The notes beneath the pieces are model-generated. The model did not search any database, was not told the origin of the DNA, and worked only from the letters and a program-made list of their open reading frames with translations. A stretch of 64,000 nt of DNA from Aaosphaeria pasadenensis (lineage: Eukaryota; Ascomycota; Dothideomycetes; Pleosporales): assembly GCA_022813625.1 (NCBI GenBank), contig JAKLMB010000037.1, forward strand, positions 1 to 64,000, written 5' to 3'. Each line of letters begins with the position of its first letter. The stretch's first letter is position 1. Of this stretch, positions 33,027-43,798 are shown piece after piece. The position numbers were made by a program, and so were the translations under genes.

Positions 33027-34478
33027 ATGGGTGCTTCGGCGATCGAGCAGTCCGCTAACGGGAATTCTTCATCACACGACTACGTACTTGGAGCCCTCCA
33101 AGCTGCACACCAGGAATATGTGCACCGTAACCCGAAATCAAAGCACGAGCACCAAGAGTCATTTGCTTATCTACCGGGTGGAAATACCAGAACCGTCATT
33201 CATTCCTATCCATTCCCATTGACCTTTGCTTCCGGCGAAGGGAGCACACTCACCGATGTCGATGGGCACACTTACACCGATTTCCTGGGTGAATTCAGCG
33301 CTGGGATATACGGACACTCGCATCCCCGTATTCTCAAGGCTGTCGAAGAAGCAATGAATCGTGGATGGAACTATGGCGGCCATTGTACATACGAGAAGAA
33401 ACTTGCTAGACAAGTAGTGGAGCGTTTCAAAGCCTCCGGCATTGATCTCGTCCGTTTCACAAATTCAGGAACAGAGTCCAATACTAGCGCGATCGGGGCC
33501 GCCTTGGCCATCACTGGTCGTAAGAAGATCCTAGTCTTCAGCAATGGATATCACGGAGGAACCTTGGTGTTCCCAATCGGCTTGATGAAGGGCGAGGTTG
33601 AGTGCGCCATGAATCTTCCACATGATTTCATCTACGCTCCTTACAACAATATCGAAGAAACTCGTCATATAGTCGAGAGCTTGCCAATATCCTCTCTAGC
33701 TGGTATTATAGTTGAGCCTATCCAAGGATCTGGGGGCTGTCGGCCTGCAACAAAGCAATTCCTCCAATATCTCCGCGATACCGCCGATGCGCAAAGTGCA
33801 ATCTTGATTGTTGACGAGGTCATGGCATCGCGACTTGCCTTTTCAGGTTATTCGAGCTCTCTAGGTATCAAAGCTGACATCTTGACCCTGGGCAAGTATG
33901 TCGGTGGGGGTATGACTTTTGGCGCATTCGGAGGAAAACGGTCCATCATGGAGTTGTTTGATCCTACAAAGTCGAGGCTTTTCCATCCGGGGACGTACAA
34001 TAACAACGTCATCACCATGGCAGCTGGAGTCGAAGGTTTATCTATTTACAACGCAGAAGAAGTTGAAAGGCTGAATGGTCTCGGAGCTGAGTTGAAAGCC
34101 AGACTTCAGTCCATTTTCATTTCCGCTAATTTTTACCCACCGCAATTCCCAGGACCACAAGGAGACATAATAGAGATCGACAGTCTGAAAGATAATTGTG
34201 TAGCATACTGCGAAGGTCAAGAAGGCCTTCCCTTCAAGTTGCCGCCAATGTTTGTTACTGGCCGAGGGAGCATGATCAATGTTCGATTCTCTGGTTCAGA
34301 TGCAACGGTATGGCAAGCCCTGTTCTACCATCATATGTTATCACGCAACATCAATATTGCAGTCAGGGGTTATACGCCACTTCATTTGCTTCTTACTGAG
34401 AAAGATATTGAATCTTACATAACAGAGGTATCTGCCTTTGTAAGGCTACATCAAGTTGTCCTTTGTATCTCTCCTTGA
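33027..34478 (+). CDS. Class III PLP aminotransferase (GSA-aminomutase-like)
   Basis: An intronless, 483-residue PLP enzyme. LPGGNTRTVIHSYPFPLTF and DVDGHTYTDFLGEFSAGIYGH form the N-terminal substrate region typical of glutamate-1-semialdehyde 2,1-aminomutase relatives. RFTNSGTESN is the PLP phosphate loop, NGYHG stacks on PLP, IVEPIQGSGG follows, IVDEVM holds the Asp that pairs with the pyridine nitrogen, and LGKYVGGG carries the Schiff-base Lys. HPGTYNNN closes the active site. Length is slightly over family average because of a lower-similarity stretch near residues 370-400. Heme synthesis by GSA aminomutase does not occur in fungi, so this paralogue should transfer or migrate an amino group in a specialised pathway. 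Its promoter shares CCGAG elements with its neighbours. Confidence 0.9.
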   Translation: MGASAIEQSANGNSSSHDYVLGALQAAHQEYVHRNPKSKHEHQESFAYLPGGNTRTVIHSYPFPLTFASGEGSTLTDVDGHTYTDFLGEFSAGIYGHSHPRILKAVEEAMNRGWNYGGHCTYEKKLARQVVERFKASGIDLVRFTNSGTESNTSAIGAALAITGRKKILVFSNGYHGGTLVFPIGLMKGEVECAMNLPHDFIYAPYNNIEETRHIVESLPISSLAGIIVEPIQGSGGCRPATKQFLQYLRDTADAQSAILIVDEVMASRLAFSGYSSSLGIKADILTLGKYVGGGMTFGAFGGKRSIMELFDPTKSRLFHPGTYNNNVITMAAGVEGLSIYNAEEVERLNGLGAELKARLQSIFISANFYPPQFPGPQGDIIEIDSLKDNCVAYCEGQEGLPFKLPPMFVTGRGSMINVRFSGSDATVWQALFYHHMLSRNINIAVRGYTPLHLLLTEKDIESYITEVSAFVRLHQVVLCISP

Positions 34479-35997
34479 CAATTTAGAGTTTTATGTCCAA
34501 TGTAACTAGCAAGTAAATGCGCTGCGTTGCCAGAGTAGCTCTTCTGCAGTACTATGTAATTTTGATCCATGCATGTAGTGCAACTTGAAACCTTTGAGAA
34601 GCAACCAATATAGAGCTGAGGCTGTAAACTTTGGGATCTTTGTTAGTAGTCATAGACGGGCCAGAGCGCGCTGAAAATCCCAAATGCAGTTTCCAGAACG
34701 ACAATTGATTTCAGTCACTACACGTGATTAACCACATAGTTTCAACGTGGTAGATGAATGATCGAATTTGAAGAATTCATTAGATGTTTAGTAATACTTC
34801 ACCACTCTATACGACCAAGTTTTCGTGGTTCTTTAAACAAATATGATGACAACCCTTCATAGACAATTCATGGGGTTGACGCAATTAGGACAGCAGGATA
34901 CATGCATTACAGGGGCACAGACAATGCATTCTAACTCCGTGATGACGATAGTATGATCATTCCGGCGATGGCAGCGGGATAATTACATGATGCAGTCTAA
35001 AAACAGCGGATGGGCCTCTGGTTCAGTGCTCGTTTAAGGCGGCACTTCATCGTATTAGAATGCACATCCATGCTCTAAACCACAACCTGCTACTCGTCAT
35101 AATCACAAGAAACGATGGCATTACATCCCGGAGAATGCAACGATGACTTCCTCTCATGTTGTGCCTCTGTGGCACATCAATGAACGTCCTTGCACACTCG
35201 GAAAAGGGTAAGCGTAGCATGGTGTTTAGCAGACCACGACCGGGATAACTGCCTAAAGCGATTCCGGAACTGCTGCCCGAGTATTGAGTATTGAAGCAGT
35301 ACTGCGAAGTTTTTGGGTGAGCATTCTTCACTTGCCGTATAGTGTCTGACTATAGTAACCCGATGAAGACTCTAGAGCATACGGAGAAAGAAGCTGTAAG
35401 TACCATGAGAACAAAGCTAATCGAGTAGCCACATTAACTAGTTATTAAAAAACGTTGCTGAAATCTAACATTTCAATAAATTACGGCCAACACAATATAA
35501 CAAAGGTTGATCCCGATATTATAATTGGCCGAATATTAAAGTATCAGGAGTAGGCTTGATTTCAATTGAAGGAACCTTTCGCTAATATGTTACAACAGAA
35601 TGCCTTAGGCAAAATGAAGGACTGAGAGGCGCCGGCGACTAGCTGGGTCTGCTGTATTCAAGGCAGGGCCCTTCTTTTCCATCACAGTACAGCTCGTAAG
35701 ACCGTTTCCAGCATGCATTCTAGAGATTTGAGGGACTACATGAGAACCCATGTCACAGCGTTTTAGCTACGGGGATTATCGGGTTGTTTTCTCAGACTAC
35801 TCCTGGGATGTAGAAGGCACCGATTGCAACCCAACATAATTGAGCGCATGATGGCTTGTCACACTCTTGATATCTTTGGGCCGATCAAAGAACGAAAGGA
35901 ACATAAAAACGGCACGATACCCGAGATTTGACTTGGAAGTTTGCAACAAATTCCATTTTACTCCTCTATACCTCTCGTATCTTTCAACCCCATCATT
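34479..35997. other. Gene-free region, 1.5 kb
   Basis: No frame with family features, and no transposon ends recognised. Confidence 0.5.
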
Positions 35998-36233
35998 ATG
36001 ACCCAACTCACTTGACTTGTCACTGGCTGCACTTCCGAACTTGGTGAAGCCTTGATTGAAACTGTACTCGAGAGGGGAGATATTGCGATTGCTACAACTC
36101 GTGGGGATGTCTCGGGATTACAACAATTAGCCGATTGCAGGGCGAAGACATTCACGTTTGATGTCACAGCGCCTCTGGCCGAGATCAAATCTCTGGTTGA
36201 AATGATTCTAAAGGATGGACCGATTGATGTAAA
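35998..36233 (+). pseudogene. SDR N-terminal fragment with early stop
   Basis: From ATG 35998 the frame reads MTQLT, a TGA stop, then LVTGCTSELGEALIETVLERGD and a Rossmann-type continuation to KDGPIDV at about 36233. Relatives have Trp before LVTG, so the TGA is a TGG mutation. The cofactor motif TGxxxxLG is otherwise readable, but the catalytic YxxxK half is missing. The next bases belong to a P450 fragment on the opposite strand. Confidence 0.7.
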
Positions 36234-36239
36234 ATGTGC

Positions 36240-36773
36240 AAGCTTATGTTCTGTTACCCCTCCATCACATTCATTTTCCAGAAGCCATCTTGTAGGTCGG
36301 AAACGAAATGGTTCTGGAAAATAATGATCGTCATGATGAAAAGCAGAATTGGGCACGCCAATGTCGATGTCTACAAGGAGACGATAGCCTTCTACGCTGA
36401 TATTGGTAGGCATAATTTATCTCAAAATGACCCTTCGCACGCCATGAGACACTCGCATCTATTCTATAGTGCAGACAAGTAGGTACCTGCACTGCAGTAA
36501 AGTATCTCTAAGCGTAATATCATGAACATTTGAGAAAGTGTTACAGACCTCTTGACGTACCTTCCTGAGGCTGTGTACATAAGGATGTAGATAAATCAGT
36601 ATAGTTATGAAGGCGGATCTATTAATACCAAAGCCTGCTATGGTGACAAGACCAGCTTCAGCAATGGGCTCTTCTTCGATGAGGACCCCGCGGGTTGTAA
36701 TATGTTTGCCATCGAGCATCCTCCAGTCAACTTGCTCAAAGGGAAGCCTCTTGTATTTGCAATTTCCTTTCAT
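36240..36773 (-). pseudogene. Cytochrome P450 fragment
   Basis: On the minus strand, the frame from 36773 contains an I-helix-like stretch (EAGLVTIAGFGINRSAFITILIYL) followed by VRQEVCNTFSNVHDI. A second piece at about 36265-36413 reads VPNSAFHHDDHYFPEPFRFRPTRWL, the conserved HxDxxYFPEPFxFxPxRWL block before the heme loop. The I-helix lacks the usual acidic-Thr pair, the ExxR region between the pieces cannot be read, and the heme-binding Cys loop is absent because the sequence switches to the SDR fragment. This is a dead remnant, perhaps of a benzoate-hydroxylase-like or secondary-metabolism P450. Confidence 0.72.
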
Positions 36774-37506
36774 CTTTGTAGACTTTTCCCAAAAAAAAAC
36801 AGGACCGCGTCGAGTTCGGGCTAGAGTATCACTGGAATATGGTCGTCCTTGGATTCAATTAGAAATTTGGCCATAAATTGTAGCATGCTTCTTACGATGT
36901 GAAAGCCTCACACGCTCTTACTTTATAAATTGACTATATCGCAATTGTAATCACTGGTGAGCATCCTTTGATTTTGGTGAAATGTTATATCTCCCACAAT
37001 ATCATTCACCAGCATATTGCACGGTTAGGCTTTTAGTCTTATATTAGCTTCAGTTACTCATAAGGTTGATTTGCCAGCATACTGTTTCGTTTGTGGAGTC
37101 TGTAAAAGCCAAGGTAGTGATCCCCCGCACATGCATATCAATCTGTAAATCTGGCGCAAAATGAACCTGGAGATTTGGCAACATAACGGAACCAAATCCT
37201 ATATCCGGCTACACATAGAAATTATCAATTATCAAAGAAGATTCCACAGCAAATGTTTCGTATTTTTAGCTTACGTAGACGGCTACCGATGGGCCTAGTA
37301 GGGAAGCTCCAGGCGCGAGCTGAGAGAGTGCGGATGCACCATTCTGCAACCCTTGCCACACCAGCAAAGTAAGTATACAGAGAACTAACATGGCTCATAA
37401 CAATGCACTGGAGTCTAGGGACGGCATTTCCGGAAACTTGACTGTGTCAAATTCTCTTATCAAGAGGACTTTTTGGAAGCTTAAATTTGTGTTATTGGAC
37501 TGTCTA
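36774..37506. other. Intergenic, nothing recognised
   Basis: AT-rich. It may hold further decayed P450 sequence on the left, but nothing readable remains. Confidence 0.5.
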
Positions 37507-38448
37507 TTAAAGGGACAGACATTTCTCATCAAAATACTCTATTTCTTTTCCAACAGTAGTTCGCTCTTTGGTAACCATCCTGAGATTCTGAACGAAAAGC
37601 AGCCTCAAATCGTCATGCGCCACCAATAAATCGTCCCACTCCTCTGTGCTTCCTTGCAAGCGGTCTGGGCAGGAAAAATGTTCAATGACAAAAGCGAAAT
37701 AGAACTTTCTCAACTTCGAATCGGTAGGGCTGTTCTCGCATGCATAATTGACATCTTGTGTTGTGACGAGCTTGTAAAAAGGACCAGCTGTATGCTGTAG
37801 ATAGAGACGACTCATGGCATGGTTCTTGAAGTCAGCACAGAGAAGCTTATCACCAAGAACCCAGCACCTCAAATGTATGTTAGTGCTGTCGCTAGATTCT
37901 TTTGACTGCACAAATGATGAACTCGTAGTGTATTCACCGTAATATATCCACTGGACAAACAGACCAAATACTGTAGCATCATCTTCTGGGAGCTTAATTC
38001 GGTTTTCTTGGCGTTCCTTGAACTCGCGTTCATGGGCAGCCTTCAGGAAAGGAGAGAAGTGTGATATTAATCTCCTTGGGAGGCACCATGTGTCGTAGGT
38101 ACTTGGAGGCGCACCTGAGGATGACACGCCAACACAGATCTCGATACCAGGGCCGCGGAGTCTATAACAGTTAGTGACATGCAGTTTTTGATGAAAAGAA
38201 ACGTACAGCTCCAAATGCTCTTCCGTACTCATATGATTGAACCCAGGCGCTTTACGTGGAGCTGCTAAAGAGAACATAGCGCTTCCACCGTTGTTCATTC
38301 TCAGATCTCCTGATCGTCCTTGCTGGTAGTCTTCCAGTCTCAACTCCTCGAGACTCAAGTTAGAATATTCGTTCAGAAAAGAGATTGTTTCATATTGAGC
38401 AGGTTCGCCGCCAGGCCGTTCGCGTTGTGTGAACGGTTCAAAAGCCAT
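37507..38448 (-). CDS. BTB/POZ-domain protein
   Basis: This is a 298-residue protein with a 45-nt frame-neutral intron (about 38163-38207, GTACGTTT..TTATAG). An 85-residue variable start is followed by a BTB domain: ICVGVSSSG.., TWCLPRRLISHFSPFLKAAHEREFKE, IKLPEDDATVFGLFVQWIYYGEY, then LHLRCWVLGDKLL-like sequence and a helical C-terminal region. Such stand-alone BTB proteins are abundant and variable in filamentous fungi, where they may act as Cullin-3 adaptors or have unknown roles. It is uninterrupted although surrounded by pseudogenes. Confidence 0.82.
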   Translation of the reverse strand: MAFEPFTQRERPGGEPAQYETISFLNEYSNLSLEELRLEDYQQGRSGDLRMNNGGSAMFSLAAPRKAPGFNHMSTEEHLELYVSFHQKLHVTNCYRLRGPGIEICVGVSSSGAPPSTYDTWCLPRRLISHFSPFLKAAHEREFKERQENRIKLPEDDATVFGLFVQWIYYGEYTTSSSFVQSKESSDSTNIHLRCWVLGDKLLCADFKNHAMSRLYLQHTAGPFYKLVTTQDVNYACENSPTDSKLRKFYFAFVIEHFSCPDRLQGSTEEWDDLLVAHDDLRLLFVQNLRMVTKERTTVGKEIEYFDEKCLSL

Positions 38449-38942
38449 CGGCGCAGTGGTATCCGGCGGCGAGCTTTTCCTAGGGAGAGTCAGCGGTCAA
38501 ACATTACGTCTCATTGTTATCACATACAGATATGCAGTATTTATTCTTATGGGTTTATGCTGAAGTTGGCACGGAGAGTACTAGTGGTACGTTATTTAGC
38601 CTTGCACAGCACAAGATCCAAGACTGCACTGTACCCCGCTGGAGCGGCAGACTAAAAATAGTAATGTCACGGAGCCGCTCATGCAACTTTCAAGGCAGAC
38701 TGCGAAAAGCGCGACATAAGAAGACATCCACCATCGAGCGCCCTGCGCGCATCTTGTCAGTAGGTAATCTTCAGTTCCCTGGAATCAATATTCGATCCTG
38801 TTATTCGATTAACGAACGTGGTTATGGAAACAAGGACTCTTGGATTCTTCCTCGAACCTGAAGAGTCTGTTAATATACTACTTTAAGTACAGTGGGACGC
38901 ATTGGGAAAAGTTGCTAAACATCTGGACTCTCTTCGACAAAA
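38449..38942. other. Intergenic, nothing recognised
   Basis: This is the probable promoter of the BTB gene. No further feature. Confidence 0.5.
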
Positions 38943-40981
38943 CTATACAGTCTCGAACGAGCTATATTCTCCGTTTTTCACTGCCTCTCCATCCATGATT
39001 CCATCTACATAAGCTTCACTTAGGATCCGATATTTTCCGTTCTTTTGACACCGAAGAACGAATGGAACTTGAGCACCTTTGATTAAGGCAATTACATTAC
39101 CACGCTGAACATGATAAGAGCTTAGTGCTAGGTGTCCCTTCTTTGTAACAAATGGGAGTCTTCCCAAGCTCCTTCTAGTGATTTCTGAGCCTAAACGAAG
39201 ACTGTATGCAGCATTTTCCTGCAACCTTTCTTTGACAAATGTGCTCGCCAAAAAGAGATGTGCCTCGTGTAAGATACGTTTGTTTTCAATCTGGCTCACA
39301 CCCTTGGACAATAAAATTATAGCGTCAATGAAACCATCCTCCCCTATTCTCATGAATTGTGAATCTTGGCCGTGTTCAACGCCGCCTATTGAAGCCCTAG
39401 CTGCTGCACCTAGACGATTATCGAAATTGCCGTAATCCATTCTGCAACAATATGAAAGTCGAAGAAACTTAAGCAGCTATTCGACTGGCCAAGAGTCTGT
39501 CTCCAGAAGTGGCACATTGTGAGTAGGGGCTCTGTTGGGAAATTCTCCCGTCTCGTGTATCATGTCGTAGATTTGGCACAATAGTACCATACCTTTGATT
39601 GTCCCATTCATCTTCACCGTGGTGACTTTGGCATTTGTTGTGTGATCATTCGACGCGTTGAATGTTGGATCTGGGGTACGATGGTCGACTTGTACTCCTT
39701 GCAGCATGTCTGTCACAGGTTGAGACTAATCTGGAACCCAGGATGGCAATTTTGCAGACCTAGGGGGTTGACACATTGAAAGGAATGAAATATATCCTTG
39801 CTGAAGTAAAGCAGACATGGTTATTGCGTATACCTGTTCATATGATTTTGTATAATCCGCAAAAACTCCTAGGTCTTGCAACTTGTTTTGATCTGCTGCC
39901 AGGCCGATTAATGTAAAGACTTATCCTGTGAGTCTGTTGTATCTAAATAGTGTGATGCATAGCGATTGAGATTGATTCTGCCTGTGCATGTTGCACGGAG
40001 CAAAGCTGCTAATGGAAATCTGTTGTAGGTATAAATTCTCCTGGAAGATAACATGATATGGGGATGATGGTGAAATATATTCTACATAATCTTAATTTGG
40101 TACGGTGTTGTTGATTCTGGCTTGGATGTAAATTTCGTAATTAAAACACGCCATAACGCAGCGTATGCATTGATGACTGCGCTATACTGGCGTCTTGTTA
40201 TAGTTCTAGTTCTACAAAGACGATCTAAGTTTCCTGGTAGGGTAACTTCCTGTAGAACCTAAATCCTTCCCTACTATGATTGAGCAAAAAGGTTTTTTTA
40301 TTTAGCAATTGGTAGAAGGTCTTTCTGATCGTACCAGCTACTTATGCAATGGAAGAGACTTTGGATTGGATCTGGGGGTACTCTTTCTTTGTTTCCTCTA
40401 GCGTGCATAATAGTGGTATCTGGAAGACTTTGTCCCTGCTTCGTCGAAGCCATTTTTACCATCCTCAGCCAAATTTTACGGTATGGTTCAGGGCCGTTGT
40501 GCATGTAACAAGCTTCTGCCTTTGCTCCTAACGTATTAAGGCAGTCTACAACCATATTACTGTTGGCATCTGGTGGCCCTAGCTATACGATTGTCTTATA
40601 CGCTTGTTGGTATATGTCTGCCATTAATCTAACTTGGTAGCTTTTCTTAACTTTGTTAGATTGATTTATGTAAACAGCATCGATCCAATAGTATAAAGGA
40701 TGCGATGGGTCTTTTTTTGGGTAACTCCTCCTGGCAATGCCCTTGCAGTTCTCTCTAAGTTGCTAGAGAGCCTCTTTTAGATTCCCCGTAGTGTTGATAA
40801 TATTTCCGTCGCATAGGACAGGAACCGTGACCTTGGGATCACCCCATGTGTATGACAAAGCAATGTAGTCTGGGTGAGTATGAAAGGAGTATGTTCGGAG
40901 ATTAAAATGAAGGACTTCATCTCCATGTCCATATTTGAGATCGAGCAAGCGTATCGATTGACGGCCTAATACGTCGAGATA
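38943..40981 (-). pseudogene. Heterokaryon-incompatibility (HET-domain) gene with RIP-type stops
   Basis: The HET domain starts with VLGRQSIRLLDLKYG and DYIALSYTWGDPKVTVPVLCDG, runs to NLKEAL, and meets TAG (40763-40765). It resumes QLRENCKGIA..YYWIDAVYINQSNKV..MADIYQQAYKTIV and meets a second TAG (40583-40585), followed by LGPPDANS. Both TAGs sit where relatives have Trp (EALWxLR, VWLGPPD). The middle (about 39720-40300) is too decayed to read. The C-terminal HET-6-type part is open from 39440 to 38943: KKGHLALSSYHVQRGNVIALIKGAQVPFVLR and EAYVDGIMDGEA. HET proteins trigger cell death on non-self fusion; this copy should be null. Confidence 0.82.
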
Positions 40982-42479
40982 TTGGAACGTTGTCCTGGGT
41001 AGCGTTTGTCAGTGTTCATGTTTGTTGTTTTCATGCAGTGATGGCTCTTGGGACTTTGATCATTTGGTAGAACGTTCGAGCAACCTGAATTGTGAAAGAA
41101 TTCGAAAAATAATTACCCTCTAGCATGCACCCCTTCTCGTACATCTTGCAACTCTGAGCATGCCATTACAGGCTATAATAATACAGCTCTGTACCAACAA
41201 GTGTGAATCCTTCTGGCTTTTGAATGGAAAGATAAGTATTCTGAAATTCGTACTCGGATAGGTCTTGCTGGGTGAAGAATGGGCGGAGGTAAAGTCTAAA
41301 TACTCTGAAAGCAATCAAGATATTCTGCACAATGTTTACGGAAGTCAAGCCCGAAAGATTGCTCACCGGTTTCTTTCGCGCATTTTAGATATGCGTCGAC
41401 GGCATTCCGTAAATGGCTGATGTATTCGGGGTCGCCGGCGGATTCTAATCACACCATTGGCGACATTACGAATATCCGGGTGCCCAGTGGCAACGGTGCT
41501 ACATGTCATACAAAAGGTTATCGATTGCCTTTGTACAACAGTCCAAAACATTTCCCGCCCCTCCCTTGCCTCACCTCAGTCCTTGATTCGCAACCAGTGA
41601 GCTAGGATGTAGATTAGGCTATGATGCAGTACCGTGAGCGTGGGAGCAATGGAGAGCTAAACACAAATTATATTCTGGGTAATTCCGACACTTAGTTGTA
41701 CGGAGTACGCAGTACTCCAAACTGCTTGAAACTTTTCACGGTCACGGACTACTTGTCATAGATTCCAAGCTATGCTCCTTGTGATGCTTTCAGCATAGAG
41801 TGTATTAGACGTTCATGTTTGGATCTTTGAAGCTATATGGAATCTACAGTACGAAATGCAGCGATTGAGATAAGCTGCCTTTAGTATCTTAATAGAACTA
41901 CTAATATGCTGTATAGGTGCTATGGAACCCTTGTAACCTCTTACAGTAAGATTTTCAACCTTTGTGTACAACCCACGCATAAGTGAAGAAACATCAGACA
42001 CAATCCGACAGACCAAAGCAAGCCAATCAACCTAGCATCTCTGTTTCCACGATGATCTATGGGCGAAACGAGTTTCAAAACCAGCCTATCGGGCGAGGCT
42101 GCCGAGTTGTCAGGACTAAGCATTGGTCGTTATGTTGATCATATCGAAGAGCTCTTTATATGCAAGCCATATCGGTGAGAATGGAAACGGATAGTGGCAT
42201 TCGTACCTCAACCTCTAGCTCTTGGGCGACTTTGACGACACTGTTCATCATCTCATGGTGGAACCTTGCCGACCCAGGAAATAAATCGCTTGAAGATGAG
42301 ACCCATGCATCCAATCTCGCTACAAGTACATCTCTCCCACCCTAATTCAAACGCGTGAGGCATCACCGTTGGGAGCAGAAATAAAATCAGGCTGCTTCAA
42401 GTGGAGTCTAATTGATGAGAGCTTTCTGCGGGCATATTTCTGCATTCCGCCATCACTCCCGTCGTCTCTTCGTCGTATT
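40982..42479. other. Gene-poor stretch with one orphan frame
   Basis: On the minus strand, about 41163-41460, a frame reads GDPEYISHLRNAVDAYLKCARKKP and YLSIQKPEGFTLVGTELYYY. It has protein-like composition, but I recognise no family and it lacks a clear start. It may be a decayed exon of an unknown gene. The rest is unassigned. A TACGGAGTA motif lies at 41699. Confidence 0.35.
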
Positions 42480-43798
42480 TCAACTTCCGGTTTCTCAACA
42501 ATTGATCTATGACCCATCAGATTTCTACCCAGTTCGCATTAGGGAGGTTTTTTGAAGACCGCTACCAGGTGCTTGGGCAGCTTGGATTTGGCTCTAATTC
42601 AACCGTCTAGTCCTGCAGTGACCTAAAGCGCAAAGTAGTTCTTTTCCCCCATGAGTAATAAGTTGCTAAACTTGCATAGGGAACACCAACACATTGCTCT
42701 CAAGGTCTGCATCTCGTCGCCAAAACCTAGCCGGGAGTTCGAGGTGCTAAGGCATCTTGCCGTCACCCAAGCGTCGCATACTATGGCTCACTTTGTGAGA
42801 GCCCTCTTAGACTCTTTTGTAATTCGAGGGCGAGGAGGCACGCATCAATGCCTGGTCATGGAGCCCCTCCTGGCAACCCTACATGGCCTGAAGCAGAATT
42901 TGAACCCGAAGAGTCTCACCGAGGATATTCTCAAGACATCACTCCAATAGATGTTTGCAGGTCTTGATCATCTTCACAGCAAAGCAAAAGTTGTACATAC
43001 AGATAGCGACTCTGGATCCCTCATGTTTTTCCGAGTTACTCATGCAAGCGGCAAATCTGCAAGCAAAAAGCATTATGCTCAGTTCCCCCGACTCGTCCTT
43101 CTTTGAATAACGGGAGAAGTCCGAGATTGACGAACCAGCTCCGCGCAAAGTGGGCGGAAACCGCGTCATCTATAAGTCTCGTGAACTTAACCTACAGCGA
43201 GACATGAGAGGAATTGGAAGATGCATGATCACAAATCTGGACATGGTTCGGATTGGCATTCAGCACGAGAAAATCATTCAGCCCGAAGCCTACCGCGCCC
43301 CTGAAGTGATGCTTTGCATGCCATGGACCTCTGCGGCTGATATCTAGAATGTTGGGTTCTTGGTGCGTTGAGCAACCTGGATTCCACCGATATTCTAACA
43401 GACACCAAGATCTGGGACCTCTTCGAAGGCAAGCAGATGTTTCACCCTTGTAGCAGTGACCGGAAATTATCCAACGCCCGAATGCTAGGGGAGCTGATTG
43501 CCTTGCTCGGTCCGCCTCCTAGTCACTTCTTGCATCGATCGGATGAGACACTAGCGTACTGGAACCACAAAGTTATGTTTGCTCCAACTTGGTCGAGACC
43601 ATTATTAATGTAGTCCAACTAGCCCAATGGAAGGGGTTTGCGAGTATCCCTGAATACACCCTGGAGGATGGAGAGGTATATCTTGAAGGTAGGAACAAAG
43701 ACAACTTCATGGTTTTCATGCGCAAAATGCTGCAATGGGAGCCAGAGACAAGATTTGCAGCACTCCATCTACTCCAAGATCAGTGGCTGAACAGTTGA
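42480..43798 (+). pseudogene. SRPK-like protein kinase, multiply disrupted
   Basis: YDPSDFYPVRIREVF and EDRYQVLGQLGFGSNSTV are the start of an SRPK-type kinase but are split by an extra T in a T6 run (about 42549-42554). TAG stops occur at 42608-42610 (expected Trp in STVW), 42948-42950 (expected Gln in LQQ) and 43345-43347 (expected Trp in DIWNVG). ALKV, LDHLHSKAKVVHTD and IQPEAYRAPEVMLCMPW are readable. The DFG region reads NLDMVRIG, so the metal-binding Asp-Phe-Gly is lost. A shift near 43600 is needed to reach the C-terminal NKDNFMVFMRKMLQWEPETR. At least two frameshifts and three stops make it a clear pseudogene. Confidence 0.85.

Noticed and set aside
17655..34478. A polyketide synthase or NRPS backbone gene
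   Set aside because: Specifically looked for beside the oxidase and monooxygenase; no ketosynthase, adenylation or carrier-protein motifs are present.
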